Shown here: piece by piece, positions 1 to 6,939 of the stretch
How positions within the stretch are numbered: the stretch's first letter is position 1
Layout of the letters: each line of letters begins with the position of its first letter
From: an uncultured Desulfobulbaceae bacterium
GTDB lineage: Bacteria; Desulfobacterota; Desulfobulbia; Desulfobulbales; Desulfobulbaceae
Reading direction: 5' to 3'
Assembly: GCA_947260045.1 (NCBI GenBank)
Contig: CAMYOP010000045.1
Span: 1-12,816 of the forward strand
DNA length: 12,816 nucleotides
Position numbers and translations under genes: made by a program
The notes under the pieces: model-generated
What the model was told of the DNA's origin: nothing
Databases searched by the model: none
The model's input: only the letters and a program-made list of their open reading frames with translations

Positions 1-272
1 GCCAGGTATTGGCAGCGATTCATGTCACTCCCGATACCCTCGGCAACGGCCTGATTGGCAAGGTACGGGACGGTGACCTGGTACTGATTGATGCCCAGGC
101 GGGAATCATGAAAGTTGATGTGCCTGATACTGCATTAAGTGAACGTCCGGGCCCGGGTCCGGGATCTGAGGACGCCGCAGATGGTATGGGCCGGGAATTG
201 TTTGAAATGTTCCGGCGTAACGCAAGTGACACCGAGACCGGTGCCACTGTGCTTCGTGGGTTGGGATCTTAG
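1..272 (+). CDS. edd: Phosphogluconate dehydratase, C-terminal fragment (5' end outside window)
   Basis: This is the last ~90 residues of a 6-phosphogluconate dehydratase, which converts 6-phosphogluconate to KDPG in the Entner-Doudoroff pathway in the cytoplasm; the family is usually about 600 residues. The reading frame enters from the left edge (codons from position 3) and ends at TAG 270-272. The visible text AAIHVTPDTLGNGLIGKVRDG followed later by GMGRELFEMFRRN is typical of the tail of the IlvD/Edd family; the GxGRELF segment near the end favours Edd over dihydroxy-acid dehydratase IlvD. The Fe-S and catalytic residues lie outside the window. The stretch is clearly richer in G+C than the genes to its right. 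It converges on the regulator gene with 53 bases between the stops. Identification is from recalled family sequence, fairly sure. Confidence 0.85.
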   Translation, partial: QVLAAIHVTPDTLGNGLIGKVRDGDLVLIDAQAGIMKVDVPDTALSERPGPGPGSEDAADGMGRELFEMFRRNASDTETGATVLRGLGS

Positions 273-325
273 TCTTCTGATAGCCGGGTATACCTGCCAG
301 GGTAGCCGATAAGGACTGATTGGAA

Positions 326-541
326 TCACTTGCCGCCCTGGTATTGAAATACCTGGTCCAGCGTTACAGAGAAAGTGTCTGCAATTTTAAATGCGACCTC
401 AAGTGAGGGTGAATACTTGCCCTTTTCAATGGCGATGACGGTTTGCCGGGTGACACCAATCGCTTCGGCCAGCGCCTGTTGGGTCATCTCGTCATGATCA
501 AACCGCAGTCTCCTGATGTTATTGCTGATGGCGGGTTTCAT
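326..541 (-). CDS. Small Xre-family helix-turn-helix transcriptional regulator
   Basis: A 71-residue protein that is almost entirely one Cro/CI-type DNA-binding domain. The segment MTQQALAEAIGVTRQTVIAIEKGKYSPS (about residues 19-46) carries the classic helix-turn-helix, followed by the family-typical SLEVAFKIADTFSVTLDQVF. It resembles the short YozG-like regulators that are commonly encoded beside small membrane proteins. Its ATG (539-541) comes one base after the stop of the membrane-protein gene (TGA-G-ATG). There is no convincing Shine-Dalgarno sequence, so translation probably depends on termination-reinitiation from the upstream gene. This tight link implies that the pair works together, with the regulator probably controlling the shared promoter near 1018-1046; that is an inference. 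Confidence 0.9.
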   Translation of the reverse strand: MKPAISNNIRRLRFDHDEMTQQALAEAIGVTRQTVIAIEKGKYSPSLEVAFKIADTFSVTLDQVFQYQGGK

Positions 542-542
542 C

Positions 543-983
543 TCAGTATCCGCGCCGATAGTAGAATATTTGAAGTGCGTAGCTCACCACCTGGGAAACG
601 AACACGGCGAATAGCAACAGGTTGGCAACCCAAAGAGAATCCAACTCTTGCATGAAGGTATGTGCAGCAATGACTAAAACACCGAATCCCAGGACCCATC
701 CTGCAATATTCCCGGCCTTCATAGAGAACAGGCGGTCTCTTTCATCACCGGGTTGATCGGCATCTTTCACATTTAGAACGGCGATCACGATATGCAGGAA
801 GATCTCCAATACGATGATGGCAATGACCGCGCCTATAAACAGACCGAATACGGCCGCCTTGTCCAGGGTGCCACTGACCAGACCCTGATATACCTGCGAA
901 AAGTAGCCTGCAAATACAAAAGTGATGATACCCAGTGAAATCCAGGTACTTTTTTCCTCGAATGATACGTTAAGTGATTTCAT
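543..983 (-). CDS. Four-helix integral membrane protein, DUF2178-like, partner of the Xre regulator
   Basis: A 146-residue hydrophobic protein with four predicted membrane helices, at about residues 12-32, 43-68, 88-108 and 116-140. The loop before helix 3 reads GDERDRLFSMKAG, which resembles the DERE-type loop of DUF2178-like proteins that are encoded beside YozG-type regulators. I chose the ATG at 981-983 because GAGGAAAT lies at good spacing upstream; an earlier in-frame ATG would add 17 residues but has no ribosome binding site and falls inside the promoter region. The function is unknown. Membrane proteins of this kind are thought to act as sensors or stress-related partners of the co-encoded regulator, but nothing in this sequence proves it. 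Confidence 0.82.
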   Translation of the reverse strand: MKSLNVSFEEKSTWISLGIITFVFAGYFSQVYQGLVSGTLDKAAVFGLFIGAVIAIIVLEIFLHIVIAVLNVKDADQPGDERDRLFSMKAGNIAGWVLGFGVLVIAAHTFMQELDSLWVANLLLFAVFVSQVVSYALQIFYYRRGY

Positions 984-1017
984 CGATATTTCCTCGTGTG
1001 TTAGATAATATGTACAT

Positions 1018-1046
1018 ATAGTATATAAAAACATACATAATGTAAA
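1018..1046 (-). promoter_or_regulatory. Predicted promoter of the membrane protein/Xre unit with a TATGTACATA palindrome
   Basis: On the minus strand TTTACA (1041-1046) and TACTAT (1018-1023) are separated by 17 bases, in an A+T-rich patch directly upstream of the operon. The perfect 10-base palindrome TATGTACATA (1009-1018) sits at the expected transcription start, where a repressor could block transcription. It is a candidate autoregulatory site for the Xre protein. This is pattern-based only; a shifted -10 reading (TATACT, 15-base spacer) is also possible. Confidence 0.45.
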
Positions 1047-1209
1047 TAATAATATACATTTAAAATTAAACGTACCCTAAGGAATGCGTGTTCAATATGG
1101 TGGTGCATACGTGGCTACGATATGCGGGTTTTCAGAATGGCCTTCCTAAATACGTCCCCAGCGATCATTCCGTGCCTCTGCAATTAACGGGACGGGTCCA
1201 ACTTCCCGG
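1047..1209. other. Intergenic stretch with no recognised feature
   Basis: Together with the promoter region this fills the gap between the YkgJ-like gene and the membrane-protein unit, both on the minus strand. I see no convincing ORF, RNA gene or hairpin with a T-tract. No intrinsic terminator for the icmF/ykgJ transcript is evident here. Confidence 0.5.
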
Positions 1210-1611
1210 CTAAACACCGGGTGGCCGACTGTCACTCATGAGTGCATCCAGTTTGATTTTCGCTCGCTTTGGATCTTTCAAATCGATCGCCTCAATCATC
1301 TCACACTCATCTCTGATCATTTCTGAAATACTGGTTGGATAAAGTCGACAATCTTCCGGGCGGTCGCGATAAATGCCGCAGGTATATTTTTCCTGTCCAG
1401 GTGTATTATTTTTACCGGGAATTTTTTCCAGAAATGGACAATGGCTTAGTTGCTCGTCTGTATCCGGGTCGATCCAGATTTTTCCATCGCTCACATATTT
1501 ATAAATATGAGGCCGAAAAATTTCCCACATTTTGATTTCTTCCGAAGTGGCAGAGAGGCCACCATCAGCGTATTTGATACAACATTTGCCACATTGATTG
1601 CAGTCTTTCAT
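1210..1611 (-). CDS. YkgJ-type cysteine-cluster protein (CxxCxxCC family)
   Basis: A 133-residue cytoplasmic protein of the YkgJ/UPF0153 family, annotated as putative zinc- or iron-chelating proteins. The N-terminal cluster CNQCGKCC (Cys4, 7, 10, 11) and the later CGIYRDRPEDCRLYP (Cys78, Cys88) are the two signature blocks, with further Cys at 58 and 103. It probably binds a metal or Fe-S cluster; the physiological role of the family is not established. The start ATG (1609-1611) overlaps the stop of the acyl-CoA mutase gene as ATGA, and there is no strong Shine-Dalgarno sequence, so it should be translated by coupling to the mutase. The stop is TGA or TAG-type within a short run before the intergenic gap. 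Placement suggests a role linked to the mutase or simply co-transcription. Confidence 0.9.
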   Translation of the reverse strand: MKDCNQCGKCCIKYADGGLSATSEEIKMWEIFRPHIYKYVSDGKIWIDPDTDEQLSHCPFLEKIPGKNNTPGQEKYTCGIYRDRPEDCRLYPTSISEMIRDECEMIEAIDLKDPKRAKIKLDALMSDSRPPGV

Positions 1612-4463
1612 TTGGCTGAATTATTTTCCGGAATTCGACGCTCGTTTTCATAGCGTGAAGAGTTTTCCGCGATGCAGCGTCGTTGATATCCCTGTTCTGT
1701 GGCAGGACCTACTCCACCAAGCTGATTTAAGCGCTCAAATTCACTGAGAATACCTTCCTGCACCTCACCCATTAAAGTCCTGAAGGCATAGGAACCAGAT
1801 AGCAGGTTCTGAATAACAAAGCCCTCGGCCTCTTCTCGTAAATAACTTGGTATCCTGGCGGCCTGCCTGACATATTTTTCACCAGGAGTTGTCATTGGTT
1901 CATCTGCTGAATCCACATGGAGTGAATTCGTATTGGCCAGAAGACCGACAAGAGCATGATAGGTCTGGCGCAACGGATTAAGAGTATCCCACTCGGAAGC
2001 CTGCAGGGCACGACCGGAAGTCTGGGTGTGGAACTTGAAACGTTGGGAGCGAGGCGCTGCAGCATAGCGATCCCGCATGGCAATGGCCCATATTTTACGA
2101 CATACAGCGCCATAGGCCAGCCATTCTGCTTCATGGGAAACTCTGAAGAAAAATGACAGGTTAGGAGCAAAATCATCGACCTTGAGGCCCCTGCTTAAAA
2201 AGTATTCAACATAGGTAAAACCATTGGCCAGGGTGAAGGCCATTTCCTGGATCGGCGATGCACCTGCCTCGCCAATATGATATCCTGAAATGCTCAGTGA
2301 ATAAAAACGCTCGATATTATTATCAATGAAAAATTCCTGAATATCCCCCAGGAGCTTAACAGCAAATTCTGGCTGAAAAATACATTCATTCTGGGCCTGT
2401 ATCTCTTTTAAGATATCTGCCTGGACAGTGCCACGCAAGCCTTTGAAAACCTGAGTCCGTAGATCGTTCTTTTCTCTTTTGTTGAGCGAACGACCCATTA
2501 ATTTTTCATGCTTTTCTTCTTCAAGTTCCAGGGTCGCAAGCATGTACATTGCCAAAATAATTGGAGCAGGGCCATTTATGGTCATGGAGGTACTTATCTC
2601 AGAGAGATTAAAGCCTTTCAAGAGCAGCTTCATATCTTCGTATGAATCAATAGAAACACCGCCTTCCCCTATTTTTCCCAGACTACCAGGATCACTGTCA
2701 CTGTCGGCTCCATAGAGAGTGATACCATCAAAGGCAATACTGAGCCGAGGCTTTGCAACATCCTGGTTGAGCAGGTGCAGACGTTGGTTGGTTTCTTCAG
2801 GGCCATGGAGGCCTGCAAACTGTCTGGTTATTACAGCTCCGGTTTGACCCTGGAAGGGATAAATACCTGTGGCGTAGGGGAAATGCCCAGGCAGTCCTTC
2901 CTCAAGAAGAAAGCGAAGTGATTCAGATCGGTCCTCTGGTTCAGGGAGTGCAACTTTAGGAAGTTTGAGGCCGTTTGGAGTAATGGTGTATGGTTTGCTG
3001 CCAAGTTTGGCTGCTGCCTGTTTTGAAATTTCCTGCCAAATCTGAGGCCATTCAAGGAGCAAATTCCTGCTTTCTGGATCAAGCCTGTCTAAATTACCTG
3101 GCCTTTGACGCACCAAATCTATTTGTTCTTTAGCCCAGGAATCGTAACCTCTTACTTTTGATATGATATCTGATAGATACCCTCTTCTTTCATAGGGCAC
3201 CAGCACTGCTTTTTTCGAGTATTGAAAGATATCTCTCTGAACTTTGACAGGCTCAGCCTGCCAGCCAAGTTTGGTGGCCAGCATTCCAAAGAGACTGTCC
3301 ATGCCTGGATCGCGATGTATTTTTGCCGTCACCCCAACAAGCTGATTCTCTTTCCCACTCTGCTCAAGAACTGCCTGCAAGTCCTTGAAAGCCGTCTCTG
3401 CCCCTTCCAAATCAACCTTGTTAAGAACAATCAGGTCAGCATCTTGTAATAATTGATCTTTTTGGAGCTGCAGCTCTCCTCCATACTCCCTGGTCTTCAC
3501 ATACACTACCTGATCTGCGCCAAGTGGTCGTAAATCAAGCCCTGTTTGTCCAGTACCTGGAGTTTCAATCATTACCAGGTCAAAATCACTCGCCTTTAAT
3601 ACCTGTATCATTTCCTTGAGTGCAGGATTAATGGCAGCGTAGGGGCTACCCGTCCCTATTGAGTGCAGGAATACTCTTGGATCGTAAATTGAATTCATCC
3701 GCACCCGATCAGCTAAAAAGGTGCTGGCAACATTATCAGTAACGGTTGTTGGATCATTGGCAATAATTGCAATGGACTTATCAGGATAATTATCCAGGAA
3801 TCGCTGAACGAACTCATCAATAACTGTACTCTTGCCCGCACCACCGTCTCCGGTCACAGCAATAAGCTTTGCAGTACTACTTACTCCACCGTCAAGAAAC
3901 TTATGCAGCCTGTTTTTACCTGCTGCCTGCAAAAAAAGATTCTTATCAGGACTGCCAACAAGCAGGAGCAACCGGGCAAGGGCGAGAGAATCTTTGCTTT
4001 TGGCACCTGCCAGTACATTTTCGATGGATTGTACGGCAGCTGTCTTGGAGTTTTTCTGAATGAGACGACTGAGTATGTCGGCTGCAGCTTCGGACAAAGA
4101 CATGTCCAGGCCGTATATTTTGCTGACCCCTGCATTTTCTATGATAATGCTATCCTGGGGATTGATAGTCGCCCCTCCACCACCAAACACCAGAATACCT
4201 GCTGCACCTTCAGTGGCCAGAGCTTGAACCAGGTAGGGATAGAAGTGGAGATGACCGCCATTATATGAGGCTACAGCAATAGCATCAACACCTTCCTGAA
4301 GAGCTGCAGCGCAGATCTGCTCGCATGTCATGTTAAAGCCCAGATAAATCACTTCTACTGGTACCTGTCCTTTTAGCAAGGCTCTGTTCAAGGCCAAAAC
4401 CGAAGCATCGTGACCATCATAGGGCGCTACTGCTGTAAGAATCCTGAAGGGTCTTTCTGGCAT
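1608..4463 (-). CDS. icmF: Fused B12-dependent acyl-CoA mutase (IcmF type), C-terminally short
   Basis: IcmF proteins interconvert isobutyryl-CoA and n-butyryl-CoA (some act on pivalyl- or isovaleryl-CoA) using adenosylcobalamin, with a built-in G-protein chaperone. The 951 residues show the IcmF order. A B12-binding domain (about 5-135) has DGHDAS at 16-21, where His18 is the cobalt ligand, and GGGG at 94-97. A MeaB-like GTPase domain has P-loop GDGGAGKS 205-212, ETPGTGQ 300-306 and NKVD 348-351. The mutase barrel starts near 520. Phe549 (RQFAG) and Gln691 (AQNECIF) match the IcmF residues that replace the Tyr and Arg of methylmalonyl-CoA mutase; SISGYH (His729) is the active-site loop. The family is usually near 1,090 residues; this one stops soon after GGV (916-918), without the VGVNTF-type tail. 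The ATG at 4461-4463 has GAGG seven bases upstream. Divergent from a thioesterase and coupled to a YkgJ gene. Confidence 0.88.
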   Translation of the reverse strand: MPERPFRILTAVAPYDGHDASVLALNRALLKGQVPVEVIYLGFNMTCEQICAAALQEGVDAIAVASYNGGHLHFYPYLVQALATEGAAGILVFGGGGATINPQDSIIIENAGVSKIYGLDMSLSEAAADILSRLIQKNSKTAAVQSIENVLAGAKSKDSLALARLLLLVGSPDKNLFLQAAGKNRLHKFLDGGVSSTAKLIAVTGDGGAGKSTVIDEFVQRFLDNYPDKSIAIIANDPTTVTDNVASTFLADRVRMNSIYDPRVFLHSIGTGSPYAAINPALKEMIQVLKASDFDLVMIETPGTGQTGLDLRPLGADQVVYVKTREYGGELQLQKDQLLQDADLIVLNKVDLEGAETAFKDLQAVLEQSGKENQLVGVTAKIHRDPGMDSLFGMLATKLGWQAEPVKVQRDIFQYSKKAVLVPYERRGYLSDIISKVRGYDSWAKEQIDLVRQRPGNLDRLDPESRNLLLEWPQIWQEISKQAAAKLGSKPYTITPNGLKLPKVALPEPEDRSESLRFLLEEGLPGHFPYATGIYPFQGQTGAVITRQFAGLHGPEETNQRLHLLNQDVAKPRLSIAFDGITLYGADSDSDPGSLGKIGEGGVSIDSYEDMKLLLKGFNLSEISTSMTINGPAPIILAMYMLATLELEEEKHEKLMGRSLNKREKNDLRTQVFKGLRGTVQADILKEIQAQNECIFQPEFAVKLLGDIQEFFIDNNIERFYSLSISGYHIGEAGASPIQEMAFTLANGFTYVEYFLSRGLKVDDFAPNLSFFFRVSHEAEWLAYGAVCRKIWAIAMRDRYAAAPRSQRFKFHTQTSGRALQASEWDTLNPLRQTYHALVGLLANTNSLHVDSADEPMTTPGEKYVRQAARIPSYLREEAEGFVIQNLLSGSYAFRTLMGEVQEGILSEFERLNQLGGVGPATEQGYQRRCIAENSSRYENERRIPENNSAK

Positions 4464-4499
4464 ATCTGTCCCTCACCCATAATTGTAAGATCTACATAA

Positions 4500-4528
4500 A
4501 TGATAATAACTGAAATCCTCTATGTCGA
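4500..4528 (-). promoter_or_regulatory. Predicted icmF promoter
   Basis: On the minus strand TCGACA (4523-4528) and TATCAT (4500-4505), each 5 of 6 to the sigma-70 consensus, are 17 bases apart. The predicted leader is about 30 bases. Its -35 box is the left half of the palindrome TGTCGAATTTTGACA (4523-4537), whose right half is the -35 box of the divergent thioesterase promoter. Confidence 0.6.
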
Positions 4529-4531
4529 ATT

Positions 4532-4559
4532 TTGACACTCCTTCATTAGCATTTATAGT
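4532..4559 (+). promoter_or_regulatory. Predicted thioesterase promoter
   Basis: TTGACA (4532-4537) and TATAGT (4554-4559) with a 16-base spacer form a strong sigma-70-like promoter. Transcription would start near 4566, before the chosen thioesterase start. The -35 box abuts the -35 of icmF on the other strand, so one bound protein, or one polymerase, could affect both genes. Confidence 0.65.
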
Positions 4560-4627
4560 ATTACCATGAACTATACATTAAAGAGCGGAGCATGCAGCAA
4601 AGCCTGCCCTGTACAAGAGGAGTTCCC

Positions 4628-5104
4628 ATGGGCAAAAAGGCATTTCAGGATTACTACCCCGATGATTTTAATCACTGCTATGGATGCGGTCAGCTAAACA
4701 GCCAGGGACTTCAAATAAGGAGTTATTGGGATGGGGACGAATCGATTGCGGTATTTACACCAAAGCCCTACCACATATCAATTCCTGGCTACGTCTATGG
4801 AGGTTTAATCGGCTCTTTGATTGATTGTCACAGTATTGGTACCGCATCCGCTGCAGCATATCGTTTTGCAGGACGAAAAATGGGGAGCCAACCCACACTT
4901 CGCTTTGTCACTGCATCCCTGCAGGTCAGCTTCTTAAAACCAGTGGTCCTGGGTGAAGAGCTGGAAATTCGTGGTCAGGTTCAAGAAATTAAAGAACGAA
5001 AAATCATAGTCCGCACAGAGGTCAGGGTGAATGGTATTGTTTGTGCTGAAGGCGAGGTAATTGCCGTTAAACTTCCTGATTCAATGACTTCTGAGAAGAA
5101 ATAG
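4628..5104 (+). CDS. PaaI-like hot-dog-fold acyl-CoA thioesterase
   Basis: A 158-residue protein resembling PaaI-family thioesterases, which hydrolyse acyl-CoA esters in the cytoplasm. The N-terminal NHCYGCGQLNSQGLQI (residues 15-30) is the usual Cys-Gly-Cys-Gly opening of one PaaI subgroup. GYVYGGLIGSLIDCHSIGTA (54-73) is the long hot-dog helix region with its catalytic-site Gly-Gly and acidic residue, and the remaining strands follow. I chose ATG 4628 because AGGAG stands six bases upstream; the in-frame ATG at 4592 has GGAG only one base away and would add 12 residues. It is divergent from icmF, which suggests a related role in branched or short acyl-CoA turnover. The true substrate cannot be read from sequence. 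A degraded copy of its last ~49 codons lies at 6724-6867. Confidence 0.82.
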   Translation: MGKKAFQDYYPDDFNHCYGCGQLNSQGLQIRSYWDGDESIAVFTPKPYHISIPGYVYGGLIGSLIDCHSIGTASAAAYRFAGRKMGSQPTLRFVTASLQVSFLKPVVLGEELEIRGQVQEIKERKIIVRTEVRVNGIVCAEGEVIAVKLPDSMTSEKK

Positions 5105-5461
5105 AAAGATAGAACAAACAATGACTGAAAGGGTGTACTGCATATGTTTATAGGAAACTACACGTGGAAAGATACCCTGATGGATCTTGTGCTGAAACAG
5201 TATTAAATTAATGAGTATGTGATTACCACTAAAGCTCAGTTATAAATTAAATAGGAGGGGACCGATTTTATTTTTCCGTTATTATTCGGGAGACAGAATT
5301 ATTTTCGCTGATAATACGCGAAAAAAATTCAGTCCCCTTGGGCTTTGACAATACCTTCTCATGGAAGCGCAGACTCCGATCTGTTTTCCGGTATTACCTG
5401 AGCTTTAGTGGAAATCACAAATGACAAATAAATCCTGAACTGATTATTAAGGAGAGCGCCA
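5105..5461. other. Intergenic region holding dispersed repeat copy 1
   Basis: The gap between the thioesterase and the beta-propeller gene holds the palindromic repeat at 5218-5345. The rest shows no convincing gene: a 20-codon ATG frame at 5144-5206 has no recognisable product. The gene at 5462 has a good ribosome binding site (AAGGAG, 5449-5454), but I see no clear promoter in 5346-5440. Confidence 0.6.
5218..5345 (+). repeat. Dispersed palindromic repeat, copy 1
   Basis: This ~128-base element matches 10260-10387 in the same orientation, at roughly 87% identity by eye. It contains a long imperfect inverted repeat: AGGGGACCGA (about 5255-5264) pairs with TCAGTCCCCTT near its right end, and an internal TTTTCGC/GCGAAAA hairpin surrounds GATAATAC. 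No coding capacity is visible, so it behaves like a small non-autonomous, MITE- or REP-type element. This copy lacks the extra right-hand arm seen in copy 2. Confidence 0.8.
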
Positions 5462-6706
5462 ATGAAGAAACTTCTCGTCACTTCCTCTCTTCTCCCTTTT
5501 ATACTGCTCCTGGGCTTTACAGTCTGCCACGGTCTCTCTCTGCAAAATCAAAATCTCACGGTGGATGGTCATAGCGTCCAACTTAAAGTTCCTGAAGGTA
5601 CCCGGATAGATTTTCTTGCAAAGATGCACGGGCCACGCTTTCTCACCATAGGCCCTGACAAGGAATTCCTTTTCGGCTCAAAGAGGGCGGATATCTACCG
5701 GCTAAAGTTGCCGTATACTGAGCCGGAGACACTTGTCACCCTGTCAGGAAGAAATCACAGTGTCGCCTATAGAAATAATAAAATTATCGTCGCAGAGACC
5801 GCTGGATTGTACATTGCCTCCTATTCGGGAATTCATTCTTTTCCCTCGCGCGATGATTTTTCCCTGTTGACGCCCTTGCCTTATCAGACAGGTGGCCACT
5901 GGAGCCGTACAGTGGTAAACGGGCCAGACCAAAAGTTATATATCGGCCTGGGTATCAGCGGCAACTGTTCTGATGAGTATCTAGACAATAGTTACCCATT
6001 CGAGCGACGCCGGGGAGGGGTGTACGTTCTTAATGAAAGTGGCGCAAGTACCCAGCTACAGCCATACGCATCAGGATTACGTAATCCCATAGGACTCACA
6101 TTTCACCCAGACACCGATATACTGTATGCAACAAATGCAGGCCCTGACAACCTGGGTTTTAATCAGCCGCCAGAAATTTTCACTGCCCTGTCCAATAGAT
6201 CCTATCATGGCATGCCCTGGTTTCAGTATTACAACGGAAGATTTCGAAGCGGCCTCTGTGCCACAAGTAGCCCACCTCGTCCAGCCTCTGATGCATCAAA
6301 GCCAATGGTCACCTTTGCTGCCCGGAGTACCCCTGAAGGAATAACCTTTGTAACGCGCTCTGTTCTGGGCCCGGAATTCACCAACAATGCCTTAATAGCT
6401 ATCCATGGCTCCTGGGCAATTCCAACGGGTGGTAATAATGCTTCAAAAAGACCACCTAAAATTGCTATGGTTAGCTTCTCCGGAGGAAAGCCAACCGGAG
6501 TTGTAAGCGATATTGTCACTGGATTTCAGCGTGCAGACGGTAGTCGTTTTGCCCGCCCCTGCGGAATAATCATGGGGCCTGATGGTAATATTTATTTCAC
6601 AAGTGATGGTGGTGAAGTTACAGGTCTGTTTCGCCTTTCCAGAGAAAATATTTCTGAAAAGCCCGGCAAGGCGGTTGCCCCGCCAAACTTTTTGCTCTTG
6701 CGGTGA
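5462..6706 (+). CDS. Exported sorbosone/glucose dehydrogenase-type beta-propeller protein
   Basis: A 414-residue protein of the PQQ-dependent sugar dehydrogenase (GSDH/sorbosone dehydrogenase) fold, expected to oxidise a sugar or aldehyde outside the cytoplasm. A signal peptide is clear: MKK, then a hydrophobic stretch to about residue 22 (no proper lipobox around Cys22). Family blocks in order are GGHWSRTVVNGPDQKLYIGLG (144-164), ASGLRNPIGLTFHPDTDILYATNAGPDN (203-230), YHGMPWF (248-254), STPEGITF (289-296), ALIAIHGSWAIP (310-321) and RPCGIIMGPDGNIYFTSD (365-382). His146 and Arg207-Asn208 sit where GSDH enzymes have PQQ-site residues. The usual HSAPLGL block reads ARSTPEGIT, without the His, so activity or cofactor use may differ. 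AAGGAG precedes the ATG by seven bases. It lies between a repeat and a thioesterase remnant, which suggests insertion. Confidence 0.8.
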   Translation: MKKLLVTSSLLPFILLLGFTVCHGLSLQNQNLTVDGHSVQLKVPEGTRIDFLAKMHGPRFLTIGPDKEFLFGSKRADIYRLKLPYTEPETLVTLSGRNHSVAYRNNKIIVAETAGLYIASYSGIHSFPSRDDFSLLTPLPYQTGGHWSRTVVNGPDQKLYIGLGISGNCSDEYLDNSYPFERRRGGVYVLNESGASTQLQPYASGLRNPIGLTFHPDTDILYATNAGPDNLGFNQPPEIFTALSNRSYHGMPWFQYYNGRFRSGLCATSSPPRPASDASKPMVTFAARSTPEGITFVTRSVLGPEFTNNALIAIHGSWAIPTGGNNASKRPPKIAMVSFSGGKPTGVVSDIVTGFQRADGSRFARPCGIIMGPDGNIYFTSDGGEVTGLFRLSRENISEKPGKAVAPPNFLLLR

Positions 6707-6723
6707 ATACCTTTTCAGCATGC

Positions 6724-6893
6724 AGTTTGAAATTCGCGCTCAGGTTCTGGAAATTATAGAATAAAAAGTAAGCGTACGGACAGAGGTCAGGGTGAATGGA
6801 ATTGTCTGAGCTGAAGGCGAGATGGTTGCCGTAACTCCCTGATGCAATGGTTTCTGAAAAGAAATAGTAATATAAAGCAAAGACTGAAAGGGG
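6724..6893 (+). pseudogene. Decayed duplicate of the thioesterase 3' end
   Basis: The sequence aligns with 4959-5133 (end of the thioesterase gene and its downstream flank). The block ACAGAGGTCAGGGTGAATGG is identical in both (6780-6799 here). Relative to the intact gene it has a TAA at 6762-6764 in place of an Arg codon, a TGA at 6807-6809 in place of a Cys codon, and a one-base deletion near 6831-6833. Similarity continues to the ancestral stop (TAG 6865-6867) and on through GACTGAAAGGG. Only about the last 49 codons remain. It cannot encode a functional enzyme. Confidence 0.88.
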
Positions 6894-6895
6894 AA

Positions 6896-6923
6896 ACAGC
6901 CGAGATCAGATAGCCTCGGCTGT
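6896..6923 (-). terminator. Hairpin at the end of the carbonic anhydrase gene, likely terminator
   Basis: A perfect 9-bp stem, ACAGCCGAG (6896-6904) and CTCGGCTGT (6915-6923), with a 10-base loop lies 16 bases beyond the carbonic anhydrase stop. On the minus strand it is followed by TTTCCCCTTT, a poor T-tract, so termination strength is uncertain. It could act on transcripts from both sides. Confidence 0.55.
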
Positions 6924-6939
6924 CTATAAAAGATCCTGC

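Noticed and set aside
3903..4268. 121-codon plus-strand frame antisense to icmF
   Set aside because: It lies wholly inside the well-supported icmF coding frame, has no homology I recognise and no ribosome binding site.
1608..4463. Methylmalonyl-CoA mutase as the product of this gene
   Set aside because: The fused G-domain between the B12 and mutase domains and the Phe549/Gln691 pocket residues fit IcmF instead.
5144..5206. A 20-codon ORF downstream of the thioesterase
   Set aside because: Too short, no recognisable product, and only a weak AAAGGG upstream; chance is likely.
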